A stretch of DNA of 64,000 nucleotides from Ashinkailepas kermadecensis (Eukaryota > Arthropoda > Thecostraca > Neolepadidae): positions 146,762 through 210,761 of the forward strand of contig JAOTOM010004011.1 in NCBI GenBank assembly GCA_034440615.1. The letters run 5' to 3'. Position numbers and translations under genes: made by a program. The notes beneath the pieces are model-generated. The model had not been told where the DNA came from. It ran no database searches and was given only the letters and a program-made list of their open reading frames with translations. Positions within the stretch are counted from its first letter, which is position 1; each line of letters begins with the position of its first letter. Shown one piece after another: positions 1-12,599 of the stretch.

Positions 1-709
1 TTATTGGGATATAAAAGTGGTCGGTAAACAACACAGGGGATTTTCAGTGTGTTCCCCGAACCGAACAGTGGTGTTCGGAATACGGCACGTGTACCTGCAC
101 CTGTTAAAACAAGGTTGTTGAATTCCAAACACGGACTTAATGAGCATTTTAAGCCTGCAAGGTTGCACTTATCAGGGGCTGACCCAGTAATTATCGTTGG
201 AGAAGGGGTACATTTCCTCGGAGTGGTGCCTTCCGCGGACAAATTCGCTAAGTGGGGGAGGGGTTCACTGGAGCATACTCAAGGGGCACCTTTTCGTTCC
301 AAAGGGGCGCATTTTTCTGTGGGAGATGCGCTTGCGGCTAACAAATCTGTTGAGCATATGGTGGGGAGGATGCACCCTAGCCTTGCAGAAGGGGTGCTTT
401 TGCCGGCCGGATGGTCGGCATAAGAGGGAGGGGAGGGGCTGCAGCTCGCTGCGTCCACCAAACTGAGCTCGAACTAAGAGTGGCGACTGGCGGCCGACCA
501 CCGACAATATGGGACTGATTTCTGCACTCCCGCCACAACTGTTAATTTACTGGTTGCAAATGGGCTTGCATATTCTGAAGCCAAATAATCGCGTTGTTTC
601 CAATGTGATACTCGAAGTGAGGTGAGCGACCCGAATATAAATGTTCTTCAATGATGCCTGAAGTGAAATGCTTGCGATGTCCGCTATGTATGTATAAGTA
701 TATGTAATC
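1..709. other. Unassigned sequence, no gene recognised
   Basis: Mixed-composition sequence. Short open frames occur on both strands (for example 49-423) but none shows a recognisable domain, codon bias or splice context. I see no repeat unit or RNA gene. Confidence 0.4.
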
Positions 710-1617
710 TTAACACGCGCACTGGAGGGGGGGGGGGAGCGAAATCCGCCCACCCCTCCGGTTTCTCGTACATAACTACATATTTTACCGGTCGATTTAC
801 GAGATTTTCTGCGTACCTGCTTAGAAATTACCGGCGCGTCGTTTAAAGCAAGAAAAATGGAACTCGGCCGAACATATTTCAAGTTAGGGGCCGTTAATGT
901 AAAAAAAAATCCTAGCGCCAGACCACAAAAACCGGCGCTGATGCGCTTCCCGTATATTCACAAAAGGGAAGTGTTCTTGGCAACACTTACGACTTGTTTT
1001 ATGTATATTGATATGCTATATAGTTTCAAGGTCATGTTAGGTCACCGAGGTCAAGTCAAGTCAAGTTCATGACAGGTTAATGGAACCAAACTTGATCAAC
1101 TGGAATGTTGTCATAAATGCACTACTGTTTGTCATTTGTACCGTTTGTCATTGCGTTTCCATACTTTATTCATGTACTTCACTCCTTTCTTCGCGCAGCC
1201 GATTGCGCCGAGCTGCCCGACGGAGCAGTCGGGTGGGCGGCCCGGTTCCGGTAACTGGAACAGGTAACTGACCTGATAAAGTGCTGCTATATAGGTGACC
1301 TGAGGTCAAATGTCGGATCCAGCATCTGTATTGCATCATTACTAATGTCCGAAATATCAATGATGCCCATTTTGGAGCATTTAAACACAATCACAGCGAT
1401 TCATAACAATGACAAGCCAAGCCACGCAAAACAAGAAAATTTTGACAAATGTGACCTCATTTAACCTTGAAGATATTGACCTAAGGTCATGACATTTACG
1501 CACAATAGAGTTCACTACCGTACCCATCCACTCCGCGAATTTCGTTCCTCCAGCTTTAATAGGAGTCGAGATCTTAGGGGGGGGGGCGGAATCCTCCCCC
1601 CCTCCAGTGCGCGTAAT
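710..1617. mobile_element. TTAA-type non-autonomous inverted-repeat element (~0.9 kb)
   Basis: The left end reads TTAA then CACGCGCACTGGAGGGG (710-730). The right end (1596-1613) is its inverse, CCCCTCCAGTGCGCG followed by TAA, so the right TTAA has lost bases. Subterminal G-rich/C-rich tracts with GGAATCC or GAAATCC are also mirrored (730-760, 1580-1597). The interior has no transposase and is studded with TGACC/GGTCA runs (1030-1070, 1300-1310, 1465-1490), like the elements at 46613-47637 and 30925-31759. TTAA targets are typical of piggyBac and Kolobok superfamilies. Assignment to either is inference. Confidence 0.6.
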
Positions 1618-3780
1618 TTTCAGAGGCCCTCCAGGACGCTTGTAAGGTTGTAATTGTAATTTTCCAGCTCATTTTTGTATCAGTGTAACCGATTGTTGGA
1701 ACCAAAAGCGATCCCAATGAATTGGTGCGTGCAATAATTTAAATGTCCTTCAATGGTGTCAGGCTTGCATCTCAATCGTTTCACAATCACAATGTTGTAT
1801 TCACAATATTGTTTCGTCGAAGTCTTGACAAGACAAGTCGAAGTACAGATCTTTCGAAGCATCCATCTATATAATCCATTGAAGTACGAGAATCGTCCAG
1901 AAACCAAGGATTCCCCTGGATAGAATAACTTTTAAAAACCACCGGACGAAGTTGCCTTGTTCACATTTTGACGCCAAACTAATTGAATTCGGACGTATTG
2001 CTCCAGAGTACCCGTTAGGTACTTGATGGGCAGTACATGTCCAAATTGCATGTTGCTGTTGATAAGTTGCAACTTGATACCTTTAATGCGAACTCTACAG
2101 TGGGGCCTTATTCAATCTCACCATTGGTTCTAAAGAATTGTGAAAATGAGCTTGCTTACCAAAAGCTGAGAAACGTACTGTGGCAATGCGTTTCCATATA
2201 GCTTCCCTAACAGGTCATATGTAGTTGATACTGCATCAACACGTGAAGTGAAAACAGCACTGGCTATTTGTTTCAGAGGAGACACTGCGTATCCTGATGA
2301 ACTGTCTCCAGCTGCCGATTGGCACTCTCCGACAGTCCCATCACGGTTGAAGACGATTTGGCGGTGGCAGAGACCATACCTATGGCAGGTTTCTCCTCCG
2401 AGCCGATGGGCTGTTCCAACAATATCTGTTTGTGGATAAAGGAGGCCCAGAGCGTGGCGTAGAAAACAACGGACAAAGAAGTTGCGTTCTACCTGGGCTT
2501 GCTTTCGACGTAAATCCTTGGAGCCAGGGCTCAAAAAATAGCACCGTCCTGGCGATAGCGTCGGCGACCAGGTGCAGACTCACAAGGCCGCAGTGGCGAC
2601 GAAAGCCAAAATTTTGCTTTGATATGTCCGTCAACATTTGAACCATAAATGATAGAATTACTTTCATTTAGCAGCAATGATCTTTTTCCAAATCAAAAGT
2701 GTACTATGCGCGTATCGCTAATGCTACCAATATCCCGTCCCTCTGACATACCATATTTATACTAGAAGCTCCCGTCGGCACAGGACGGCGCTTTTCTGAC
2801 AACCACAATGCTAAACCAATGGCATACCGTGGTCGCCAAAAGTGCCGACGGAATGCGGACCCGCCGACCAATGTGGTCGTCGCCTAGAAATCTAGTTGTA
2901 AATGAGGAATTGGAAATCGGGCAACTCTTGGTGGCTTGTTCTGTCGTTCGTTCGAAAATTGGTTGTTTACGGTATTTGTACCTAATCGTGATGGTGAATT
3001 AATGTCGCGTTTTCGTGAATTAATTGCTTGACTGCCTTGATTCATATTGACATTGCCGAGGTAGGTACCTAGTTAGATATCCAGGCGTGGACTCCTTCCA
3101 ACCATTCAAGATACTTACAGGGAGCCAGTTTTCTCCAGGAGGTCAGAGGTCAAATTGGATCAGGATAATACAGAAAGGTATGTTGATGCTCCTACCTGCT
3201 TAGGTACCTTGGTAGGAACCTACCTAGGTACCAAGGTACCTTCCTAGGTACAAGGATATGATCATGGGTAGCAGTGTCGTCCAGAGTGTAAGCATTGGTA
3301 AGCTTGTTTTTTTTAACTTTGGATATGGCATTTTAGGACAAAAAATATTATAAGAACATGTTTCATAATGGGATTAAGATGATGTAGCATGTTGCCTACC
3401 TAACATTTACATATTACCAGCACAAGGGCATGCATACTTTCCAGTTGGTAACGATGATAATATCAACATCTTGATATTTAGTTGGGGCAGTGTATAATGA
3501 AGAAGAATGTAATATGTCAAATAAATCCTAATCTAACATAACCTCTGCCACTAGGTGATTTTATACTTTAACCCATGTGTTACGTCAGGCCTTTAATTAT
3601 AGCCTAGTCTTTTTTTTTTTTAAATAAATATATCAGGGTCGAACACTATCTCCAGAAAAAGGAAAAATCAAACATTTTCTGCAAAAAACAAGAAAGCAAA
3701 ACATAATTTCATTCCATTTTGAGCAGGAATGAATGGTTCCATTGTCTTAATCATGTTCAGAAACATGATCTCACAATATT
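1618..3780. other. Unassigned sequence
   Basis: No gene recognised. A 134-residue minus-strand frame (2534-2130) and overlapping plus-strand frames have no recognisable domains. The part after 3300 is AT-rich and intron-like. A KpnI-site-rich hairpin at 3203-3240 is listed separately. Confidence 0.4.
3203..3240. repeat. 12-bp perfect inverted repeat
   Basis: GGTACCTTGGTA (3203-3214) pairs perfectly with TACCAAGGTACC (3229-3240) across a 14-nt loop. Surrounding sequence (3060-3250) is rich in further GGTACC/CCTAGG palindromes, suggesting the decayed end of a palindromic repeat. Confidence 0.7.
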
Positions 3781-4750
3781 GGCTATAATTGCACTTTAAG
3801 GTATGCATGAGGCAAGTTTTGCACACATTTTATCTTCATGAAGCAAGCAATAGGGTAAGGACTGGTTAGGTTAAGCTTTTCTTGTAAGCTAAAAACACTC
3901 ATTTTTAAACCTTTTTCAACAAACAAAAAATATTTCGTCAAAAACAGATTGGCTAGGGTAGGCTATGTTAGGTTTTTAAATTTGAAAATGTGTGAGAAAA
4001 ATTGTGAAATTTTATTTTTGCAAGAAATGCATTTTCTTACATGGAAGGTTAGGCTAGGTTATGCTAGGTTATGTTATGTTGCACTTTTTCTTTCTTTTGC
4101 ACATTTGTATGCTATATTACCCAACTCCAAGCCCATTTGTTGGTATTATTTTGCCTACTAACTGAAAGGTATGCATATGCACAGGAAATGAGTGGTCACA
4201 TCATGTTGACCACATTCACATAGAGATTGCATTGGAAAAAGAAATTCCAAGAATTCAAAAATTACCTGAAGGTGCAGATTTACCTAATATTGTCCTAAAG
4301 TGTCATGTCATTCTGAAAGTTAAAAACAAAAACATCTAATGTACATTTTTGGGTATTGTGATTATAGGTATTCACAGGACAAGTTTTACACACATTTTAC
4401 TGCCATGAAGCCAAGAGTGTTGTTAGGTTTGGTTACATGAGGTTAGTTTAGCTGTTTTCATGGAGAACAATTTTCCTTTATTGAACAACAAAAAAACGTT
4501 GATTTTTCTTCAAAAGCAGGTTAGGCTAGGTTAGGTTAGGTTTTTCGTTTGATGAATCTTGAGAAATAAATATGAAAGCTTTCTACTTTTTTAATATTTT
4601 TTTTTCATGGTAGGTTGGCTGGGTTATGTTATTTCTTTTGCTTTTGAGCATTATTTGTATGCTATATTACCCAATTGAAGGCCACCTTTTTAGTGTTCTT
4701 CTACCTGCCAACTGAAAAGTAAGCATTTGCAGAGGAAATGAGGAAATGAG
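3781..4750 (+). repeat. TTAGG-rich dispersed repeat, two tandem copies
   Basis: Runs of TTAGG/CTAGG/TTATG (3950-3970, 4045-4080, 4515-4550) are followed each time by a conserved segment 'atgctatattacccaa...ccaactgaaa...atgag' (4108-4190 and 4662-4745). The same module recurs at 32260-32580 and, on both strands, at 48565-50235. There is no coding content. The TTAGG motif equals the common arthropod telomere repeat, but here it is interrupted and embedded in a dispersed element. Confidence 0.65.
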
Positions 4751-5124
4751 GGACAAAATTAACTTGTTCTTTTTGTATTTCATTAAATTATAAATCCTAA
4801 CATCAGATATCCTATGATAACACCTTTGCTTTACAGAGGAAAAGCATGTGATTACTGATTAGCATGTCTTGTATACAGTCTAAACTAAAAATTACTGCAG
4901 CTCCTAAGATGGCAAGTGGAGAAGGTTTAGATAAAGATACCTATATAGAAGAACATTGGAATGCAGAGCTGGTGCTGATTTGGTCTGCTTACTTTGCTTT
5001 TCAGTGCCATGCACCTTGCCATGCCAGAATTTGCTGTCAGTTTCAATTATTTTTAAAAGAAAAAAACAGCAACTCTAACATGCACAGAGATTACAGCACA
5101 ATGATGGTACTTTTCTTTGTATAG
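4751..5124. other. Unassigned AT-rich sequence
   Basis: An 86-residue open frame (4864-5124) has no recognisable features, and no repeat unit is seen. Confidence 0.35.
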
Positions 5125-5650
5125 GTATCATGCAGATACTTTGAATAGGATATATCTAGGATAGATGGCATTTTTCCACACTAGCCAGGATATGGGTCTT
5201 CAGCATCCAAATCTAGTGTGAATAGAATACATGCATATTATGCTGGATTTCAAATAAAGTAATTGTACCAGAATGTTGGTGCACTGTACAATCATTCCAG
5301 GACATGCACAGATGTGTAGAGTTTGGCTTGACAAATATTCTTTGTTCAGGCATATTTGTTGCCCAAGTTACCTATCCAGATATCTTGAATAGTATATATC
5401 TAGAATAGATGGTATTTTTCCACTCTGGCCAGGATATGGCTAGGATATGGGACACCAGCATCCCAATCCAGTGTGAAAAGAATACATGCATGTTTTACTG
5501 GACTTCAAACTGAAATAATTGTGCCAGAATTCTGGTGCACTGTATAATCATGGCACAAGTACAGATGTATTGAGTTATGCTTGAAAGAAATGCTTGGTTG
5601 AAGCATAATTTTTTGCCAAGTATCCCTGGATATGTACCATTATTTCATTT
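5125..5650 (+). repeat. ~245-bp diverged direct repeat (two copies plus start of a third)
   Basis: Copy 1 spans about 5125-5368 and copy 2 about 5369-5620. Both contain, in the same order, 'gatatatctag-atagatgg', 'tttttccac', 'ccaggatatgg', 'agcatcc', 'gaatacatgcat' and 'ggtgcactgta'. A partial third start follows at about 5625 ('ctggatatg'). No coding content is seen. Confidence 0.7.
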
Positions 5651-6904
5651 GTCTGGAGCTATGCTAGATATGTCTAGAGTAATATGTATTTTCAAGTTGC
5701 TTCAACATGGGGAACAACTCAAAACCAGTAAAGCTTGGTTAAATACATTTCCCTTCAATAAAGCTGTCATGAGCTGTAGCATATCTGTACATGTGATGTA
5801 CATTTGGTGCGGTGTGTCGAAATTGTCACGGAATTCTTCAGCTTCAAAGCAAGGAGGGTTGGACATGGTTGAATTTGCTCTTTAATGTTGCATTTTGAGA
5901 GCAAAATGCTTAACATTCAATTCCAAAATTGCAATTTTGTCTTCCTGAACCATTAACTTCTTGCTGTATTTTCCAGTTAGCTTGGGCATGTCAATCAAAC
6001 AGGAAGAAGTTTGCAGTCATTTGCAAACATCTTAAATCTTTTGGCGAAAAGGTCTCATATATTATAATCCCATATATTCCAGACAATTCCCCATGGAGGA
6101 TAATTTTGTAAATGACAAAACATCCAGTGCAGGAACATTCTTTCAACCCTGATTGAACAGAGTACTTGTCAGCAGTCGGCAGGCTGGATTTGTGCTTTGC
6201 AATCCTGGATATGGAGAGGAAATGTTTGGGTGTAATTGAATATGGAGAGGTTATTTTTATTCCGGCTTATGGCATCAGAATCTCGGCTTGTACTTTCCAA
6301 TAAATCGTGAGCACATCACAGAGCAGTTCATGGTCAAGAACCATTATTGGCCTACAAGTGAGACAAATGAAGACGATTTCTTCAAGAGGATGATGGTCTG
6401 GATGCACCAAATCCAGGATTAGGCAATTTTTCCAACCCCAGCAGTCACTGCTCTGGTTGTACATGTACCCCACCCTTTCTGATTACTATCGATCGCATAT
6501 TCTTCTATGCTCAACTGAGTGGGGTGATGCCATGGTGCAATATTTGGCTTGTGGGTGCAGCATGTTTACATATCATGGACAGCCAAATATTTTGATTCAA
6601 ATTAGCATTATTCGCGTTGGTCTCAGTTAACCCCACTATTGCCTATTATTATATTCCCTGCATGCATTGCGTTTTGTGTGAACCCATTTCTCATCAAGAT
6701 ATGCTGGATAACGGCCTTTTCGTCGGTCTTAGCTCCGCACTGTAAGAGCCGAATCAAGAGCATGGATTCGCGCGGTTGCTTCAAGGATAGAGACAAGAAT
6801 TTGTCGTACAAGATGGACAACATCCGCATAGTCAGTGGCCTGCGCGCCATCCAGGCTTCGCTGACCGAGAGTGTCGTCGGCGCTGTACTGGCGGCTGGGG
6901 CTCG
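5651..6904. other. Unassigned sequence
   Basis: AT-rich with scattered short open frames. No homologous protein, RNA or repeat recognised. Confidence 0.35.
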
Positions 6905-7258
6905 CCTGCATATTAGCGGATTGATTTGGGGCTGTGAGGCGGCTGCTGTGCGACTGTGAGGTGGCCATGGTTCGGGCTGTGAGGCGGCCGCTGCTGCGAC
7001 TGTGAGGTGGCCATGGTTCGGGCTGTGAGGCGGCCGCTGCTGCGACTGTGAGGTGGCCATGGTTCGGGCTGTGAGGCGGCCACTGCTGCGACTGTGAGGT
7101 GGCCATGGTTCGGGCTGTGAGGCCGCCACTGCTGCGACTGTGAGGTGGCCATGGTTCGGGCTGTGAGGCGGCCGCTGCCGCACCCGTGAGGCGGTCACTG
7201 TGATGGCTGTGAGGTTGCCGATGCCGCGGCTGTGAGGCCGCCACTGCCGCGGCTAAAC
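6905..7258. repeat. 46-bp tandem repeat array (minisatellite)
   Basis: The marker GACTGTGAGG falls at 6952, 6998, 7044, 7090 and 7136, exactly 46 bp apart, with diverged units on both sides to about 7250. The unit is GC-rich (GAGGCGGCCGCTGC, GAGGTGGCCATGG). Because 46 leaves remainder 1 on division by 3, each minus-strand frame cycles through the same peptide (ASQPEPWPPHSRS-type). The 191- and 179-residue minus-strand frames over it are therefore repeat by-products. Confidence 0.92.
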
Positions 7259-8584
7259 TGATCGGCAATGTTGTGAAATGTTCTCTTAGTTATGCCCAAT
7301 TTTGCTTTGTCTAGAAAATTATTTTTTGATAGGACGCTTTTTTAGAAGTGCACCACTGAAATTCATATAGATCAGGATTCCATCCATATCAGCGTATTTT
7401 CATGTTTCTTCCGCAAAATATATCAAGCTGAAAAATGTGCTGAAGAAGATATTAAAGGAAAGGGCTAATGCCTACTAGTTCTATTACCACCGTCCAAGTG
7501 TAGAAGTATTGTACCTATTAGTAATTAATAATTGTTCGTTGTTTTGTATGTGATGTAAGATGACAGCTAATGGGAATTATAAGTATTCACCTGGAATAGA
7601 AATGTAATATATTCTATACACGGTAGAAGATTGCGAGTAATTGATGTTGGATTGCCGAAGATCGCTTGGGATTTTTCACCTTTATGTACCGAACTCCGGA
7701 TTGTGTTATTTTCGCTATCTTCGAGGGAATTTTGTTCATCCTCCACTGTCTCCGAACGACTTTGCTCTCCGAGCGACATTCAGGAGTTCCTTTGGGAAGG
7801 GACAGGGAAGGGACTCCTTTTGTTGCGAAAAAAATTACCCAGGGCGCCAAGCGACAACTTTTTCTGATGAAACAATCGAAGAAAAGCATGAAAGGCCGTC
7901 AGATCTGAAAAATCATGAAAATCATGTTTCTGAAATTTCATGTTATCCAGTCCCGTTTTCACCACCCAACCCTATCCCCTCTCCATTGGACCCATACCTG
8001 ATTGGCGACCAATTTCCCAGAATTGTATCTCGTCGGCGACCACCGAAAGGCTTTTTTGAGCCCTGCTTGGAGCTCCGCGGTGTCTCCTTTATGCCTGGGC
8101 AGGTGAACAGGCTCATGTATGCCCAGGCATATGTCGAAGTCCAGGAGTGTTGTCTGCGAGTGACGCAGTGAAGATGCAAACGACGATGATATTTGATGCA
8201 AAGGCATGTCCGTTTCTATGGTACATTTTTAGAATACATTTGGCAAATAAACAGAATGTTGTGGTGCTCACAGCTCCTCTTCAATGATTTCGCTGGCTAT
8301 CGCCAGGATATTATCCTCTGAGGAGGCGATGAGCGGCATGTGTGGCAGATGACGCCGGCGATAAGTATGCGGCACTCTAGAGCTGTACATTAAAAGTATG
8401 TCATGTGGCACTGGAAAAAAAGATACCTTTTCATCTGTCCTGATTTAGCTGCGATACCAAAATAAAACGTTTATTTAAGCCTGAAATAAGTTTCATATGA
8501 GAACAGCAAGGGACATGTATGTCAATAACCACTCTCAATTGAGGCATGTATTGCTCAAATGAACCCTGAAACTAGTCTTACTGA
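7259..8584. other. Unassigned sequence
   Basis: Several overlapping short frames on both strands between 7567 and 8207 give no recognisable domain. No repeat seen. Confidence 0.35.
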
Positions 8585-8866
8585 AGTAATAGCTTCGAAT
8601 GCTGAAACCAATAGCTATTCTCAGATGAATTGGTTTCAGCGAGAACAAATATCTGCTTGTTGAGACTTTGAAGTGGTTTTACACGAGTACATTTGCGACC
8701 CACGAAGAGTCAGAGTGACACTTGGGACTGGTCTCAATTGAGCATAGCTGATTAAATTGAGACCAATTGCTATTCTCAGTCTGACTGGTTTCGCTTAAGA
8801 CCAAACAATATTCTCCTTTCTGAGTCTTGAAAGTGGTTTCACATGAGTACACTTGTAAGTCTTAAC
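8585..8866 (+). repeat. Diverged direct repeat, ~165-bp spacing
   Basis: Segments near 8605-8700 and 8765-8860 share 'accaat-gctattctcag', 'tggttt', 'tgag-ctttgaa-gtggttt', 'acatgagtaca' and 'tttg' in the same order. TTCTCAG/CTGAGAA half-palindromes recur here and in the following 130 bp. Confidence 0.6.
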
Positions 8867-9194
8867 GTACCGGCATTCTCTTCTGAGAATGGTGTTCTCA
8901 GCATATCGCGAACAGATTGCTCGTTTTGTGTAATCTGATTTGAATAGGGAAAATGAGAACGTCTGTTATTCTCAGAGAATATCTACGCTTCTCACATTTT
9001 TCTCAGTGCAGGAGGAAGGTGAGCTCAAGGCAGCTGGGGACTGGACATCGACGGCGCACAGCTCCAAGTGTGCAGCAGTGCAGTGCAAATGGTGCACCGG
9101 ACCCAACGATCACAACCCAAAGTTAGTTCGGTGGACTACTTGGTTCGATCACCGACAAAGATGGTGGTGGCTATTTCAACAGATTCACCGTCAC
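8867..9194. other. Unassigned sequence
   Basis: A 105-residue plus frame (8940-9257) runs into the adjacent repeat and shows no known domain. Confidence 0.35.
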
Positions 9195-9490
9195 CATCCT
9201 GGTCACAGTAGCACCTACCGCCACCCCTCCTGTCACGGCAGGACTCACCGCCACTAATTCTGGACACAGCAGGACTCGCTACAACCCCTCCTAGTCACAG
9301 CAAAACTCACCACCACCCCTCCTGATCACAGCAGGACTGACCGTCGCCCCTCCTGTCCGCACAAGTACTCGCCACCACCATTTCTGGCCCCAGCAGTACT
9401 CACTGCCACCCCTCCACATTTTTGGTTCGAGCAGAACTCACCGCCATCCATCCTGATAGCTCTAGTACTCACCACTAGCCCTCCTGGTCC
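9195..9490. repeat. Degenerate ~33-bp tandem repeats
   Basis: ACTCACC(G/A)CCACC-type cores followed by 'cctcctggtcacagcag' recur about every 30-36 bp (near 9243, 9273, 9306, 9336, 9367, 9399, 9435, 9468). Units are diverged, so this is an old array. Confidence 0.8.
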
Positions 9491-9604
9491 CGTCAGACTG
9501 GTACTGCTGATGTTGAGGAACTTGGTGTGCGTCACCAAATAGCTGCGGCTTCCCGACACCCTGCCGGTCAATCCAGGTCAGCTGTCAAGACGCAAGCAGC
9601 TGAC

Positions 9605-9870
9605 GGCTGTCATCCGTCACCCGTCATCGGTCATCATGTCATCGTGACGTCATCCGTCAGTCGTCATCTTGTAATCGTGATGTCACCAGTCAGTCGACAT
9701 CACATCATCGTGACGCCACCAGTCACCAGTCATCACGCCATCGTGACGCCACCCGTCAGCAGTCATCACGCCATCGTGACGTCACCCGTCAGTCGTCATC
9801 ACGCCATCGTGACGCCACCCGTCACCAGTCATCACGTCATCGTGACGTCATCCGTCAGTCGACATCAGCA
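9605..9870. repeat. 33-bp tandem repeat array
   Basis: CGTGACG or CGTGATG falls at 9643, 9676, 9709, 9742, 9775, 9808 and 9841, a constant 33 bp. Each unit carries short palindromic pieces (CGTCACG-like). Since 33 bp is 11 codons, the plus frame 9527-10030 encodes an 11-residue repeat (HHAIVTPPVSS-type). Neither its flanks nor its composition suggest a real protein, so I call it non-coding. Confidence 0.9.
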
Positions 9871-11509
9871 GCCAGTACCAGCTAGCTCCTATCTCAAACC
9901 ACGCCCCCGCAGTGTGGTCGTGCCACAGATGTGGTGCAGTCAGAAGCAGAAGACAGCAGCTGCCTTCTCGTGTGGCCCTGCGACGCCAACCCGAGGTGAA
10001 ATCCCTGTGGCCATGGGTGCCATTTCCTGAAATTGATGGGGGCAGTGGGAAAACGGACTTTTGGATGTCATAGCTTACTCGAAATTAGTTTTTATCTGCG
10101 TTGTACGCCCATAAGCAGAATGATCTTCGGCAGGATTAGGGAGCAAATCAATGATTTAGGGGGCTACTGGTCTCCCTCAGCGTATACAAAGTGACAACCC
10201 TGCTGGGGTTGTGAAAGATACTCCACAATGTTCCCAACTTGCCAAGCATCAAACATGAGCAGACAACCGGTTACCAATATTGATTATAAATGTTGCAAAA
10301 TAGCATCAACCCATTCAGGAGCGAAGGTTGCGCAAAGGGATTCGCATTGAGAACCATTAATCATAATTTGTTCAACACATACTTACCGATAATTGTAGCT
10401 AAGACTTCACCACGGCAAGTAGCTGTGGCTGAGTTATTGAGAGTCGTTAATTGATAATTTGAATTAAATCTCCACGTAGTAATGCCCAAGAATATCCAGA
10501 AAGATGTCCTGTTGGTCCAGGGAATGCCAGAGGGATCGACAGTTGACCACCACACAAGACGATCGCGTGTCTCGCTGCAAGTACTGCACTCCAGTTAGCC
10601 AGCATCGCGGGAAAAACATCCAAACTGAAAACATTCTACATATGAAAAATGGAGAATAATTATTTCGTGACTATTTTGGCTGTGTGTGTAGTAAACTTGG
10701 GATGTAGCGACAACCTTACCAACTTCGCAGGCACGCACCTATACCTGAAGAGTGGTGACGTACGTGTATTGCATCATATAAAACATATAGAGAATGAGGG
10801 CGAAGAAACATCAGGTATGGATGCTTCTCATAATAGCTGAAGTTACAGCTCAAAATGGTACAGAGGCAGTGAAATAGTACGCATGTAGTGTGTTTAGTGC
10901 ATTATAAATTACAACCCTAAAAGGCGACCTAGGGACATATAAGTCGCCACCACGGGGGAGGGCAGACGCGTTCCCCCGCCAACTTGGTGGAAATTAGCGT
11001 TTCGCTTATGGCGCTGCATGTTGCATGGCAGCAATCTCTCTAAAAACCTCCCGCACCCGCGCCGATATCCAATATCCGTGACACCTCCCATGTCTAGGTG
11101 AAAAGTCGACAGCCTAGAACCTCGTGCATGAAAAAATGCGACTATTAGAGAAGTAATCAACATGTCAGTACTCTATTCGCTATCCTAGGGTATGATAAAC
11201 TACCCAGCTGTTTGAAAGCATTATACTCCAGCTGGCCGCTCGGAGGATCTTTTCTGCCAGCTGAGGGTTTCCTTAGTTTTCCAGCTTCCTCGTAAGAAAG
11301 CCATTGCGAATCTACATCCCGGATCCGACTCTTCTTTGCAGACTGACGGCCACAATAGATACACAATAGATACATCGCATCGGTACAGAACCCATGATGA
11401 TCCTATTCTGGCAAGGCCTCATAACTCACTGTTCAAAATGTCGTGCCATTAATCCACCGGGACCTGTCCAGTTTCGTAGCACAGCTGGTCCCCGGAGATG
11501 ATCTCCATA
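9871..11509. other. Unassigned sequence
   Basis: No gene, RNA or repeat recognised. A short imperfect inverted repeat lies near 10950-10990 (CCACCACGGGGGAGG with CCCCCGCCAACTTGGTGG). Confidence 0.35.
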
Positions 11510-12173
11510 CCTTGACATCACTGAGACTTCAAGGCCAACCTGTAGCACTCAAGTTTTGGTATTACCGAGACTTCAAGGCCACCATGTAGCACTCAAGTCT
11601 TGGTATCACCGATACTTCAAGGCCACCATGTAGCACTCAAGTCTTGGTATCACCGAGACTTCAAGGCCACCATGTAGCACTCAAGTCCACGTCACCGATG
11701 ATGACCGAGCTGATCTCCATACACTGACGTCACAGAAACTTCAAGGCCACCCTGTAGCACTCAAGTCTTGGTATCACCGACACTTCAAGGTCACTCTGTA
11801 GCATTCAAGTCCTGGTATCACCGAGACTTCAAGGCCACCCTGTAGCACTCAAGTATTGGTATCACCGATACTTGAAGGTCATTCTGTAGCATTCAAATCT
11901 CAGTATCACCGAGGCTTCACGGCAACCCGGCTACAGAGTAGCGCTCAAGTCTTGGTATCACCGAGACCTCAAGGCCACTCTGTGGCACTGATGTCTTGGT
12001 TTCACCGAGACTTCAAGGCCACCCTGGAGCACTCAAGTATGGGTATCACCTAGACTTCAAGGTCACCATGTGACACTCAATTTTCGGTATCTCTGAGACT
12101 TCAGGGTAACCGAGTAGCACTCAAATCTTGGCATCGCCGATACTTCAAGGCCACCCTGTAGCACTCAAGTCTT
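11510..12173. repeat. 44-bp tandem repeat array, about 15 copies
   Basis: CTTCAAGG recurs at 11527, 11571, 11615 and 11659, then 11739 and 11783 and onward, mostly 44 bp apart. The unit is 'gagacttcaaggccacc' + 'tgtagcactcaag' + 'tcttggtatcacc'. A longer variant containing 'gagctgatctccatac' interrupts the array near 11700-11740 and matches the left flank at about 11495, suggesting an older higher-order unit. Copies are 80-95 percent alike by eye. Confidence 0.92.
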
Positions 12174-12437
12174 CATTGCGGTGGAGTTGGGTGACCAGTG
12201 CACGTGGCTGGTGGTCACAAGATCAAGAGAAAATCGCGTTGACCTTGGACAGACCATGAGGTTCAAAAGAAAATGTTGCATTGGCCATCTTGAGGCGAAA
12301 GCACGGTCAAGCCGCCACGAACGATAGAAAGCAATTGATGTTTTCGATTTTGGGAAATTAGGAATGCAAGCCAAAATGAAAAATATATAATATATATATA
12401 TATATGTATGTGTACTAGTTACGATGGAAGGACAAAC

Positions 12438-12560
12438 TATGAGAACACAGAGCAATGGGAGCATAACTTTATTAGCAACGTTTCGGCTCACGCCTTTCTG
12501 AAGCTATGGACGATTTACAGGCTTGGGAATATTTAGCACTTCTTTCTCGTTTTTATACTT
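12438..12560 (-). repeat. PLE 5' terminal inverted segment
   Basis: This is the reverse complement of the element's 3' end. It contains 'gggagcataactttattagc' and 'aacgtttcggctcacgcc', matching 14510-14632 in inverse order, including the 'aatattcccatgcctgtaaatc' segment. Inverted or direct terminal repeats are usual for PLEs. Confidence 0.85.
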
Positions 12561-12599
12561 TTTTGAGGCTATCTGGAATCCGTAACTCGCAACCAGTGG

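Noticed and set aside
2130..2534. 134-residue minus frame
   Set aside because: No recognisable domain, and competing frames of similar length overlap on both strands.
6623..7268. 191- and 179-residue proline-rich minus frames
   Set aside because: By-products of the 46-bp minisatellite.
9527..10030. 167-residue frame with 11-residue repeats
   Set aside because: The period matches the 33-bp satellite. Flanking residues show no domain and no splice or start signals of note.
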